Of a stretch of DNA of 27,283 nt, positions 13,468 to 21,253 are shown piece after piece; position 1 is the first letter of the stretch; each line of letters begins with the position of its first letter. The stretch is from HGM04593 sp045636545 (GTDB lineage Bacteria; Bacteroidota; Bacteroidia; Bacteroidales; Bacteroidaceae), in NCBI GenBank assembly GCA_045636545.1, contig JAZTXR010000068.1, positions 1 through 27,283 on the forward strand, written 5' to 3'. The translations under genes were made by a program, and so were the position numbers. The notes beneath the pieces were generated by a model. The model was given only the letters and a program-made list of their open reading frames with translations, did no database searches and was not told the DNA's origin.

Positions 13468-15175
13468 ATCCGTTTATCTTGTTCTCCACTACAGCGAGGA
13501 TTTCTCTCTCGGCCTGCTGTGCAAGTGCCTGTATCTCATTGGCCTCGGCTACAAGAGCCTCGGCTGTGGCACGCTCCTTAAGGCCTGCTGCGTTGATTTT
13601 TACATTGAGGCAAGCGCCCATTACAGCCGAGCGTGCTGCAAGTGCGCCCACTCCGGCATCGGAAACCGAGTTAGGGTTGCCCTCCTCGGCCATGGCGCGT
13701 ACAACGTCGAATGCCTTGTATGCAGTCTTCATTGTGCGCAGTGGAACCTGTGTGGCATAAAGGGTCGCTGCCTCCATCGCTGCCGCGCGTGCCTCTTTCT
13801 CCTCGGCTGTGCCTTTGGGCATGCCGAACACATCCATAATCCTGTTGAATGCTGCAGTGTCCTCATCAACAAGTGCAAGCAGTTCGTTCATTACCGCCAT
13901 GCCTTTCTCTGCCCAATCCGAGAAGTATTCCCAGCGGTCGTCCCATCCGGCCTTGTGTGAAGAGAGGTTGGCCACCATTGTGCCAAGTGCCGCTGCAAGC
14001 GCGCCCATATATGCCGATATTGAACCTCCACCGGGGGCTGGTGATTCGCTTGCTGTCTCCTCGGCAAAGCCGGCGCAGGTCATGTCAACAAGCCGTTTTG
14101 TATTATTCTGTTCTTCTGCTTCAAGGATATACTCGATAATCTTCTCTTCGGGCTTGAACTCCTTGAGGTTTGAGAGTCCCATGCTCTCAATGGCAATGCG
14201 CACGAGTTCGCGTTCGGGCACACCGGTCGAGCGGTGTTGCTTGTGCAGGAAATATTTTCCGGCTTCAACAAGCGCTTTCTTGGGCACAAGACCGACAATC
14301 TCGGTTCCTGTCACACGTACACCACGCGCATCGGCAGCACGGCACACCTCGTCAAAAGCCACGTGCAACGGAGTGACAGCAAGGTTCGTCATGTTCATCG
14401 ATACCTGTGCAATTCCATACTCCTCAATGAACCAGCCTATCGCCTTGCAGTCTTTCAACGTGCCGGGTATCATTACAGGCTCTCCGTTCTCGTCCTTTAC
14501 AATCTTGCCCACAATAGGGTTGCCCTCGCGCATGGGGCGGCCTTTCTCGCGAACATCGAACGCTATGGCGTTGGCGCGGCGTGTGGATGTGGTGTTGAGG
14601 TTATAGTTCACCGCCAGCAGAAAATCACGCGCTCCAACGGCTGTAGCACCGGTACGTGCAATGCCATCGTCGTATGGGCGTGCGCCAAAATCCGGGCGTT
14701 TCTCCTCTTTTGCCATCTTGTCGGGCAATCCCTCATATTCACCTTCGCGACAGACGGCAAGGTTACGTCGTTCGGGCTTGAATGCTGCGGCCTCATAGCA
14801 GTATGTGGGTACGTTCAACTCCTCGGCTATGCGTTTTGCAAGTGCGCGTGCAAGCTCGGCACACTCCTCCATTGTTATGCCGGCTACGGGAATGAGCGGG
14901 CAGACGTCGCATGCACCCATTCGTGGGTGTGCTCCCTTGTGCTGTCGCATATCTATTACTTCCGTGGCACGTCTTACTCCGGCAACCGCCGCCTCAATCA
15001 CAGCCTCTGGCTCTCCTACAAAAGTAACCACGGTGCGGTTTGTTGCCTCGCCCGGGTCGACATCAAGCAGCTTTACTCCTTTGACAGCCTCAATGGCATC
15101 GGTAATCTGTTTCACAGCCTCCATGTTGCGCCCCTCTGAGAAGTTGGGTACGCACTCGATAATTCTTTTCTGCAT
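13466..15175 (-). CDS. ftcD: Bifunctional glutamate formimidoyltransferase / formimidoyl-THF cyclodeaminase, 569 aa
   Basis: The fourth and fifth steps of histidine breakdown are carried on one chain. The N-terminal formimidoyltransferase (about residues 1-330) moves the formimino group from formiminoglutamate to tetrahydrofolate, releasing glutamate. It begins MQKRIIECVPNFSEGRN and has KGAHPRMGACDVCPL, where His83 fits the catalytic histidine. The C-terminal cyclodeaminase (about 355-569) forms 5,10-methenyl-THF and ammonia and shows the signature SESPAPGGGSISAYMGALAA. The length is close to mammalian FTCD (about 541 aa). It is the first gene of the hut operon, about 50 nt after the predicted transcription start. 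The fused arrangement differs from Bacteroidetes that keep the two activities as separate genes. Confidence 0.96.
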   Translation of the reverse strand: MQKRIIECVPNFSEGRNMEAVKQITDAIEAVKGVKLLDVDPGEATNRTVVTFVGEPEAVIEAAVAGVRRATEVIDMRQHKGAHPRMGACDVCPLIPVAGITMEECAELARALAKRIAEELNVPTYCYEAAAFKPERRNLAVCREGEYEGLPDKMAKEEKRPDFGARPYDDGIARTGATAVGARDFLLAVNYNLNTTSTRRANAIAFDVREKGRPMREGNPIVGKIVKDENGEPVMIPGTLKDCKAIGWFIEEYGIAQVSMNMTNLAVTPLHVAFDEVCRAADARGVRVTGTEIVGLVPKKALVEAGKYFLHKQHRSTGVPERELVRIAIESMGLSNLKEFKPEEKIIEYILEAEEQNNTKRLVDMTCAGFAEETASESPAPGGGSISAYMGALAAALGTMVANLSSHKAGWDDRWEYFSDWAEKGMAVMNELLALVDEDTAAFNRIMDVFGMPKGTAEEKEARAAAMEAATLYATQVPLRTMKTAYKAFDVVRAMAEEGNPNSVSDAGVGALAARSAVMGACLNVKINAAGLKERATAEALVAEANEIQALAQQAEREILAVVENKING

Positions 15176-15230
15176 AGTCGTATGTTGTATGTTTTTCTAT
15201 CGATGGTTGGTTTGTTCGTGTCCTTGTACG

Positions 15231-15261
15231 CAAAGATATACACAAACATATTAAAAGCAAA
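15231..15261 (-). promoter_or_regulatory. Predicted Bacteroidetes-type promoter of the hut operon
   Basis: On the leftward strand, TTTG (15261-15258) and TATCTTTG (15238-15231) are separated by exactly 19 bp. This fits the Bacteroidetes primary sigma consensus TTTG, about 19-20 bp, TAnnTTTG. Transcription would start near 15225, giving a leader of about 50 nt before the ftcD start codon. No transcript data are available here. Confidence 0.72.
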
Positions 15262-15288
15262 TTGCAGAATGGAATTTATTGCAATTTG
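15258..15288. promoter_or_regulatory. Inverted repeat, candidate operator over the hut -33 box
   Basis: Perfect 9-bp arms CAAATTGCA (15258-15266) and TGCAATTTG (15280-15288) are separated by 13 bp. Arm starts are 22 bp apart, about two helical turns, as for a dimeric DNA-binding protein. The left arm contains the hut -33 element, so a bound protein would compete with RNA polymerase at the hut promoter. No regulator gene is present in the window, so its identity is unknown. Confidence 0.5.
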
Positions 15289-15340
15289 TGGTCATTGGTA
15301 TCTTTTACTTCAAGTTTTAACTTTTTTTATTCACTATGTA

Positions 15341-15371
15341 TTTGCATTTCTATGCTTTTGTGATATTTTTG
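15341..15371 (+). promoter_or_regulatory. Predicted Bacteroidetes-type promoter of the SusCD operon
   Basis: TTTG (15341-15344) and TATTTTTG (15364-15371) are separated by 19 bp, matching the -33/-7 consensus of Bacteroidetes. The start of transcription would lie near 15376-15380, leaving an A/T-rich leader of about 40 nt before the ATG at 15416. Together with the opposite promoter this makes 15176-15415 a divergent control region; nothing else gene-like was accepted there. Confidence 0.68.
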
Positions 15372-15415
15372 CAATTAATATAATATTAACATAAACTTAT
15401 GCAAACTCTATAACT

Positions 15416-16384
15416 ATGAAGAAAAGACTACTGTTTGTGCTTGTGTCTGTTTTTGCTCTTTTGAGTGTAGCTACAGCGCAGCAAAAGACAACCTTGAGTG
15501 CCAATGTGGATGGCTACAAAAGAAGCAAGATATTCTTTGACTGTATGCAGACTCCTTTGATTTCACAGGAATTCCACACCAACCCCGGCGAGGAGCATAT
15601 CTACAGCTTCGATTGCGAGGGCCTTGTGTGGATGAACATCAACGGAAATACCGGTGTCATTCTGCAGCCCGGTGACAGCCTGCACGTAGATGTCGTATAC
15701 GAGGGCAAGAGCGCGAAGGTGGAGTACAGCGGCACCGAGCGTGCTGTGAACAACAACCGCCTAGTAAAGAGCATAGAGAACCTGAAGCGCAGTCTGCGCT
15801 ACAAGGAGCAGCTCCTTGGCTGTGCCGCACTCGACATAAAGCCAAAGAGCCGCATCGACGATTCACGAGTGTTGCTTGAAAAAGCAAAGGCTCTCATTGA
15901 AAAGAGCCCCGCTAGCCCCGAGGCAAAGAACTATGTAATGGCAATGATTGAGTATCATGTATATATGTCATTTGTAGAGTATCCCGTGATGTACGCGAGT
16001 GTCAGGGGTGTGCCTGTTGAGGAGCAGGAGATTGGCGACTACTGGAGTATCATGGACGACTATGTCCTCAGGAATGATGCCGAGTCAATGAACTGTGCCG
16101 AGTATGCAAGTTTCCTCATGCGCTATTGCTTCTACATGAACGAGAAGGCTGCAAAGGAGAGCGGTGCGGCATACAGCATGCCAAATATGATGGAGGATAT
16201 GTACAAGGAGCTTGCTGCATTCTACACTGGGGAGCATCGCGATTTTGTGCTCTACATCCTTTTGCGTAACTTCATCCTGAACGGACGTGAGATTGAGCGT
16301 GCCGATGCGTTGTACGGTGATTACATTGAAAAATACAACAACAACGCATTCTACAAGGGTATTCTGGATATGCTCATGCAATAA
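15416..16384 (+). CDS. Exported protein resembling a TlpA N-terminal region, without a thioredoxin domain, 322 aa
   Basis: It has a signal peptide (cleavage probably after ATAQ, about position 22). The first 120 mature residues look like the DUF4369-type beta domain that precedes thioredoxin domains in Bacteroidetes TlpA proteins. The stretch GVILQPGDSLHVDVVYEG followed by an asparagine-rich NNN segment parallels LFVEPG/LFLEEG and GTPNND in three genes downstream. The rest (about 110-322) is helical and ends where a thioredoxin domain would normally begin. No CxxC redox motif is present. It is the promoter-proximal gene, 27 bp before susC. Its role is unknown; a periplasmic partner of the downstream thioredoxins is a guess. 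The family link rests on motif resemblance only. Confidence 0.75.
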   Translation: MKKRLLFVLVSVFALLSVATAQQKTTLSANVDGYKRSKIFFDCMQTPLISQEFHTNPGEEHIYSFDCEGLVWMNINGNTGVILQPGDSLHVDVVYEGKSAKVEYSGTERAVNNNRLVKSIENLKRSLRYKEQLLGCAALDIKPKSRIDDSRVLLEKAKALIEKSPASPEAKNYVMAMIEYHVYMSFVEYPVMYASVRGVPVEEQEIGDYWSIMDDYVLRNDAESMNCAEYASFLMRYCFYMNEKAAKESGAAYSMPNMMEDMYKELAAFYTGEHRDFVLYILLRNFILNGREIERADALYGDYIEKYNNNAFYKGILDMLMQ

Positions 16385-16411
16385 TAGTAAAACCACAACA
16401 ACCGTATTCTT

Positions 16412-19400
16412 ATGGGGAAAACTAATTTTAATATGAGGCTCTTTGGCAGAATACTTCTTGTTGTGCTGTTCTTGTGCAGCACGGTTGCTGTAAATGCACA
16501 GGATGCGGCCAGCTGGAAAGAGAAGCCTGTTACATTGAGGGTGAGCAACCAGCCTTTGGGTAAGGTGCTTGAGATGGTTGCCGAGGCTGCAAATGCAAAA
16601 ATTACACTTCAGGATGTGGCTCTGTGGAATGTCAACAAACCAATAAACCTTGCAGTCAAGAACAAACCGCTCGACAAGGTGCTTGGCGAGCTTGTTGGCG
16701 ACCAGAACGTTATAATCCGCTATGAGGGCGAGAATCAGATAATCCTTCAGCCCGACAAACGGAAAGAAAAAGAGAATAAGGGAGACGAGGTCTTTGTGTC
16801 GGGACAGGTATTTGACCGTGACACACAGGAGTCGCTCATTGGAGCAACCGTGCTGATAACCGACGGTACAGGCGACAGCAAGGGTGCAAGGGGATGCCAG
16901 ACTGATATTGATGGCAAGTTCAGCCTGCGATTGAACAGAAAGGAGTCCATAAGCATCTCATTCGTGGGATATGAGACTGTTTCAAAGCAGATATTGAAGG
17001 ATGAAAATAATCTTGTCTTTGAGTTGAAACCATCCATTGAAATGGCCGAGGTGGTCGTTACCGGTATAAGCCGCCGAAGCAAGGACAGCTTCACCGGAAA
17101 CTATGTTGAGGTGAAGGGTGACGATTTGCGCAGGATGAGCCCTACAAACATTCTCAAAGGTATCCAGTTCTTTGACCCCAGTTTCAAAATCATAGAGAAC
17201 AACCTCACTGGTTCCGACCCCAATGCCGAGCCCGATTTCCAGATTCGTGGTGACCAGTCGCTTGGCTCAAAGTCAATGAACAGTATGGATTTGATGCTCG
17301 ATAACGTCTCGAGCCGTCCCAACACACCATTGTTCGTGCTCGACGGCTTCATTGTGCCAATGAGCCGTATCCTTGACCTTGACCCTGAACGCGTTGAGAC
17401 AATCACGGTGTTAAAGGATGCGGCTGCGACATCGGTATACGGTTCGCGCGCTGCCAACGGTGTTGTGGTTGTGGAGACAAAGGTGGCTCCCGACGGTGCT
17501 CTCTCGGTTTCATACAACGGAACAATGACTGTGCAGACTCCTGACCTCACAGACTACAATATGATGGATGCTGCCACAAAGCTTGAGACCGAGTGGAGAG
17601 CGGGTCTTTATAACCCTACAAACGCGGCGCAGATGAACCTCTATAACAGCTACCGTCGCAATGTGCTTGGTGGTGTCGACACATATTGGCTCTCTAAACC
17701 GTTGCGCACGGCTATTCAGCACCGCCACTCGTTGAGCGTTGCAGGTGGTACCGATGTGTTCCGCTACAGCCTTGACATCAATGCGGCAATGCAGCCGGGT
17801 GTGATGAAGGGTTCAAGCAACGGTACAAAGGGTGTGAACTTCAATATGACCTATCTTAAGGACAAGTTTACCATGCGTGCCAATGTGAGCCTTTCCGAGT
17901 CGAACAGCAGCAATTCGCCATACGGCTCATACTCACAATATACAAGGCTCAATCCATATTATATACCAACCGATGCCAACGGGCAGCAGATAAAGGTGCT
18001 CGACAACAACACTGTTAGCGGTCAGAGCAAGATGATAACCAATCCTCTTTACGATGCTACTGTAGGTATAAATGATTTGACGAACAGTCTGAACATGACA
18101 ACCAACCTCAGCCTGGAGTATATGATATTGAAGAATTTGCGTGTTACTGAGCAACTCTCGTATTCAAGAGGTATGGCTGGTACAGACAGGTTCCTCCCGG
18201 CCGACCACACAAGCTTTGAGACAGAGGATGATTTGACCCGCAAGGGTAGCTACTACAAGAGTTCGGGCGAGATGTCATCGTGGTCGAGCAACCTGGGTGT
18301 CAACTATAACCTGGTGGTAGACAAGCATCTGTTCAGTGTATTCGGAAACTGGACGGTAAACGAGGACAGGAACAACTATGTGAACCTGTCGGCAACAGGT
18401 TACCCCGATTCACACATGGATGACTTCATCTTCGGTAACAAGATGGAGACAAGCATGAGCAATATCGGTAGCGAGAATATTTCACGTTCTATCGGTCTTA
18501 TCGGCCAGTTCTCATATAGCTATGACAACCGTTATTCTGCCGATTTCAATGTCAGCGGCGAGGCTTCTTCGCGTTATGCCGACCATGACCTTGTACCATT
18601 CTGGTCTGTCGGCGGACGATGGAATGTCCACAACGAGAAGTGGCTGCAGGGCTATCTCTCGAACCTGGTGCTCCGTGCAAGCTATGGTGTGACCGGTGAA
18701 CAGAACTTCAGCCCCTCCGATGCCATTGAGTACTACACATTCTCCGGTACAATGCGCCCCTACAACTCGTTTCCCGTTCTGGGCGCCCTGTTGAGTGGTC
18801 TGAACAATACAGGGCTTGGTTGGGCAAAGACACACAATGCAAGCTACTCGGTCGATTTCGGATTCTGGAAGAACCGCGTGAACGTGACATTCAACTACTA
18901 CGACAACATCACCAAGGAACTTCTCACCAATTATGACCTTGCTCCATCGACTGGTTTCTCAACGATGGTCATGAATGCCGGTGAGTTGCAGAACAAAGGT
19001 TACGATGTGACGTTGAACGTTGTTGCCGTTCAGAATCTGCGCAATCAGTTCTTTTGGACAATCAATGCCAATGCCAATGCCAACAAGAACAAGATTCTCA
19101 AATTGTCGGAGTTCCTGAAGAAAGAAAATGAAAAGCAGATGGCTTCGGCTGGTGCACCATTGCCACAGTACCGCGAAGGCGAGTCGACAACAACGCTCTA
19201 TGTGGTGCGCTCTTTGGGCGTTGACCCCGTAACAGGCAAGGAGGTATACCTCAAGCGTGACGGAACAAAGACATTCGTGTGGAATGCGAACGACAAGGTT
19301 GCCGTGGGCGATTTGAACCCAAAGGTGAGCGGCACCGTCTCTTCAAGCATAAACTGGAAGGATTTGTCCTGCACGCTCGGCTTTACATATAAATATGGTG

Positions 19401-19783
19401 GCGTGGTGTATAACCAGACTCTCGTGGACAAGATTGAGAACCAGAACGTGGCTTACAACCTTGACTACCGTGCCGGTGAGGGACGTTGGGAGAAACCCGG
19501 TGACGTGACACCATACGTGGGATTCAGCCCCACAGGTGCCAATACCCCGGCCAGCACACGATTCATAATGGACGACAATGAGGTGAGGCTTGCGACGTTG
19601 AATGTAGGTTACAGGTTCACCGGTGAGGATTTCAAGTACTTGCGCCGTGCAAACATCGACGTGTTGGCCTTGAACTTTACAACGAATGACCTTGCACGCA
19701 TTTCAACCATAAAGATGGAGCGCGGTCTCGATTATCCGTTTGCGCGTTCATACACACTCTCACTCTCAATAATGTTCAGATGA
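16412..19783 (+). CDS. SusC/RagA-type TonB-dependent outer-membrane transporter with STN domain, 1123 aa
   Basis: The outer-membrane channel of a SusCD nutrient importer, energised by TonB. In order: a signal peptide (to about VNAQ, position 30), an STN domain (about 38-112), a carboxypeptidase-regulatory-like beta domain (about 128-206, with GATVLITDGTGDSKG and DGKFSL), the TonB-box-like EVVVTG at 213-218, a plug domain with DFQIRGDQSLG and VYGSRAANGVVVVETK, and a 22-strand-type barrel ending in a terminal aromatic-arginine (LSIMFR). The STN domain is normally used to signal to a FecR-like anti-sigma factor, but none is encoded in this window. The stop overlaps a possible ATG of susD, and the SusD signal peptide begins 17 bp later. 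The substrate is not set by sequence; the extra lipoproteins downstream favour peptides over glycans. Confidence 0.96.
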   Translation: MGKTNFNMRLFGRILLVVLFLCSTVAVNAQDAASWKEKPVTLRVSNQPLGKVLEMVAEAANAKITLQDVALWNVNKPINLAVKNKPLDKVLGELVGDQNVIIRYEGENQIILQPDKRKEKENKGDEVFVSGQVFDRDTQESLIGATVLITDGTGDSKGARGCQTDIDGKFSLRLNRKESISISFVGYETVSKQILKDENNLVFELKPSIEMAEVVVTGISRRSKDSFTGNYVEVKGDDLRRMSPTNILKGIQFFDPSFKIIENNLTGSDPNAEPDFQIRGDQSLGSKSMNSMDLMLDNVSSRPNTPLFVLDGFIVPMSRILDLDPERVETITVLKDAAATSVYGSRAANGVVVVETKVAPDGALSVSYNGTMTVQTPDLTDYNMMDAATKLETEWRAGLYNPTNAAQMNLYNSYRRNVLGGVDTYWLSKPLRTAIQHRHSLSVAGGTDVFRYSLDINAAMQPGVMKGSSNGTKGVNFNMTYLKDKFTMRANVSLSESNSSNSPYGSYSQYTRLNPYYIPTDANGQQIKVLDNNTVSGQSKMITNPLYDATVGINDLTNSLNMTTNLSLEYMILKNLRVTEQLSYSRGMAGTDRFLPADHTSFETEDDLTRKGSYYKSSGEMSSWSSNLGVNYNLVVDKHLFSVFGNWTVNEDRNNYVNLSATGYPDSHMDDFIFGNKMETSMSNIGSENISRSIGLIGQFSYSYDNRYSADFNVSGEASSRYADHDLVPFWSVGGRWNVHNEKWLQGYLSNLVLRASYGVTGEQNFSPSDAIEYYTFSGTMRPYNSFPVLGALLSGLNNTGLGWAKTHNASYSVDFGFWKNRVNVTFNYYDNITKELLTNYDLAPSTGFSTMVMNAGELQNKGYDVTLNVVAVQNLRNQFFWTINANANANKNKILKLSEFLKKENEKQMASAGAPLPQYREGESTTTLYVVRSLGVDPVTGKEVYLKRDGTKTFVWNANDKVAVGDLNPKVSGTVSSSINWKDLSCTLGFTYKYGGVVYNQTLVDKIENQNVAYNLDYRAGEGRWEKPGDVTPYVGFSPTGANTPASTRFIMDDNEVRLATLNVGYRFTGEDFKYLRRANIDVLALNFTTNDLARISTIKMERGLDYPFARSYTLSLSIMFR

Positions 19784-19800
19784 TAAAAGCCAGGAATGAT

Positions 19801-21228
19801 ATGAAAAGGATTGCTTATATAATTATAATAGCTTTTGCAAGTATGGTGTCACTGCCCTCATGCTCCGAGTGGCTGGATGTGACCCCAAATACCGATTTGC
19901 CTGCAAAAGAGCTGTTCACAACAGAGAATGGTTTCAATAGCGCGCTTGCCGGTCTTTACATTCTGATGACGGAAGAGGACACATACGGCAAGAATCTTAG
20001 TTTCGGTCTTATGGAGCAGCTTGCGCAGATGTATGACAAGCTCCCCGATGGGACAACCGACCGCACCAGTGTATTTATCTATGACAGGGAAACAAGCGGT
20101 GCATACAATACAAAAGGTGTGCTTGCAAATATATGGCGTGCGCAGTACAATGCCATTGCCAATGCCAACAATCTCCTCAAGTGGTGGGACTTGAATGGCG
20201 AGGTGGTGTTGCTTGACTCTACAACCCGCGATATGATACGTGGCGAGGCACTTGCCTTGCGCGCTTTCCTGCATTTTGACCTGTTGCGCGGATGGGGGCC
20301 TATGGACTATGCCGGCAACATCAGCGGCCGTGATATGCAATGTATGCCTTACCGCACTGTGGCCGACCACTCAAAACAGCCGCTTCTGCCTGCTTGCGAG
20401 GTTGTAGGTATGATTATAAATGACCTGAAGACCGCACGCGGGTGCATGAGCCATGAGAAGAAACTTGATTTGGGTGAGGACCTGGGCAAGAGGAACATGC
20501 GCTTGAACTATCATGCCATCAACGCTATGTTGGCGCGTGTCTACAACTATGCGGGCGAGAAGGACAGCGCGGCAATGTATGCCAATATGGTAATTGACGA
20601 GTGCGGTCTCTCACTCCAGAGCGGCAACGACAATGACCCTATCCTCTCCAAGGAGGTTATCTTCGGTCTCAATATGTATGAACTGGAGGACAATCTCTCC
20701 GAGTACTTCGCTGTGGGTGACAAGATGAAGACCAAGTATTACCTGAACATCCCTACATTGAACCAGATATTCGAGTCAGTGGGCTCCGAGAGCGAGGATA
20801 TGCGTGCCAAGGGCACTGCATTCTACCGCAACAATGAGCAGCAGTGTGCCATATCATTGAAATACATTGAGAACAAGACCGGAATAATTCCGCTCATACG
20901 CCTGCCCGAGATGTACTACATTGCCTGTGAGGCTTCCGGAAACGGCGATGAGGCTGCAATGTATGTGAACAGTGTGCGCAACAAGCGTGGTATCTCCAAG
21001 GCAAAGGATGTGTCGTGTGACACTGAGGAGTTGTGCATGGCAGCGCTGAACAAGGAGTACCGCAAGGAATTCTATGGTGAGGGACAGTACTTCTGGTTCC
21101 TCAAGACCCACGGTTTGACGGGTACATTGGGTCATTGCCCCGATGTGACTCTTTACGAGGAGAATTTCATATTCCCCTTGCCCGATGCCGAGGTTGAGTT
21201 TGGCTGGACCGGTGAAAATGAAGAATAA
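19801..21228 (+). CDS. SusD/RagB-type surface lipoprotein, 475 aa
   Basis: This is the lid of the SusCD importer. It binds substrate on the cell surface and closes over the SusC barrel. The lipoprotein signal peptide MKRIAYIIIIAFASMVSLPSC places the lipidated cysteine at position 21. SusD hallmarks are the N-terminal WLDVTPNTDLPAKELFTTENGF, the helical RGEALALRAFLHFDLLRGWG (about 147-166), and the C-terminal KEYRKEFYGEGQYFWFLK near residue 420. I chose 19801 because it gives a compact signal peptide; an earlier ATG at 19780 overlaps the susC stop and adds seven residues. The gene directly follows susC, as is usual for the pair. No carbohydrate enzymes sit beside it, so a glycan substrate is not supported. 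Confidence 0.95.
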   Translation: MKRIAYIIIIAFASMVSLPSCSEWLDVTPNTDLPAKELFTTENGFNSALAGLYILMTEEDTYGKNLSFGLMEQLAQMYDKLPDGTTDRTSVFIYDRETSGAYNTKGVLANIWRAQYNAIANANNLLKWWDLNGEVVLLDSTTRDMIRGEALALRAFLHFDLLRGWGPMDYAGNISGRDMQCMPYRTVADHSKQPLLPACEVVGMIINDLKTARGCMSHEKKLDLGEDLGKRNMRLNYHAINAMLARVYNYAGEKDSAAMYANMVIDECGLSLQSGNDNDPILSKEVIFGLNMYELEDNLSEYFAVGDKMKTKYYLNIPTLNQIFESVGSESEDMRAKGTAFYRNNEQQCAISLKYIENKTGIIPLIRLPEMYYIACEASGNGDEAAMYVNSVRNKRGISKAKDVSCDTEELCMAALNKEYRKEFYGEGQYFWFLKTHGLTGTLGHCPDVTLYEENFIFPLPDAEVEFGWTGENEE

Positions 21229-21253
21229 TCAGCAAGATAATAGTAACTGATAT

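Noticed and set aside
13809..15139. Overlapping 265-aa and 301-aa forward frames opposite ftcD
   Set aside because: Both are antisense to a gene with clear formimidoyltransferase and cyclodeaminase signatures.
15182..15394. 70-aa hydrophobic forward frame in the divergent intergenic region
   Set aside because: It covers both predicted promoters and the inverted repeat, and A/T-rich DNA easily gives hydrophobic frames. A real micro-membrane protein is not excluded.
19780..19800. Upstream ATG for SusD overlapping the susC stop
   Set aside because: The later ATG at 19801 gives a compact lipoprotein signal; the difference is only seven residues.
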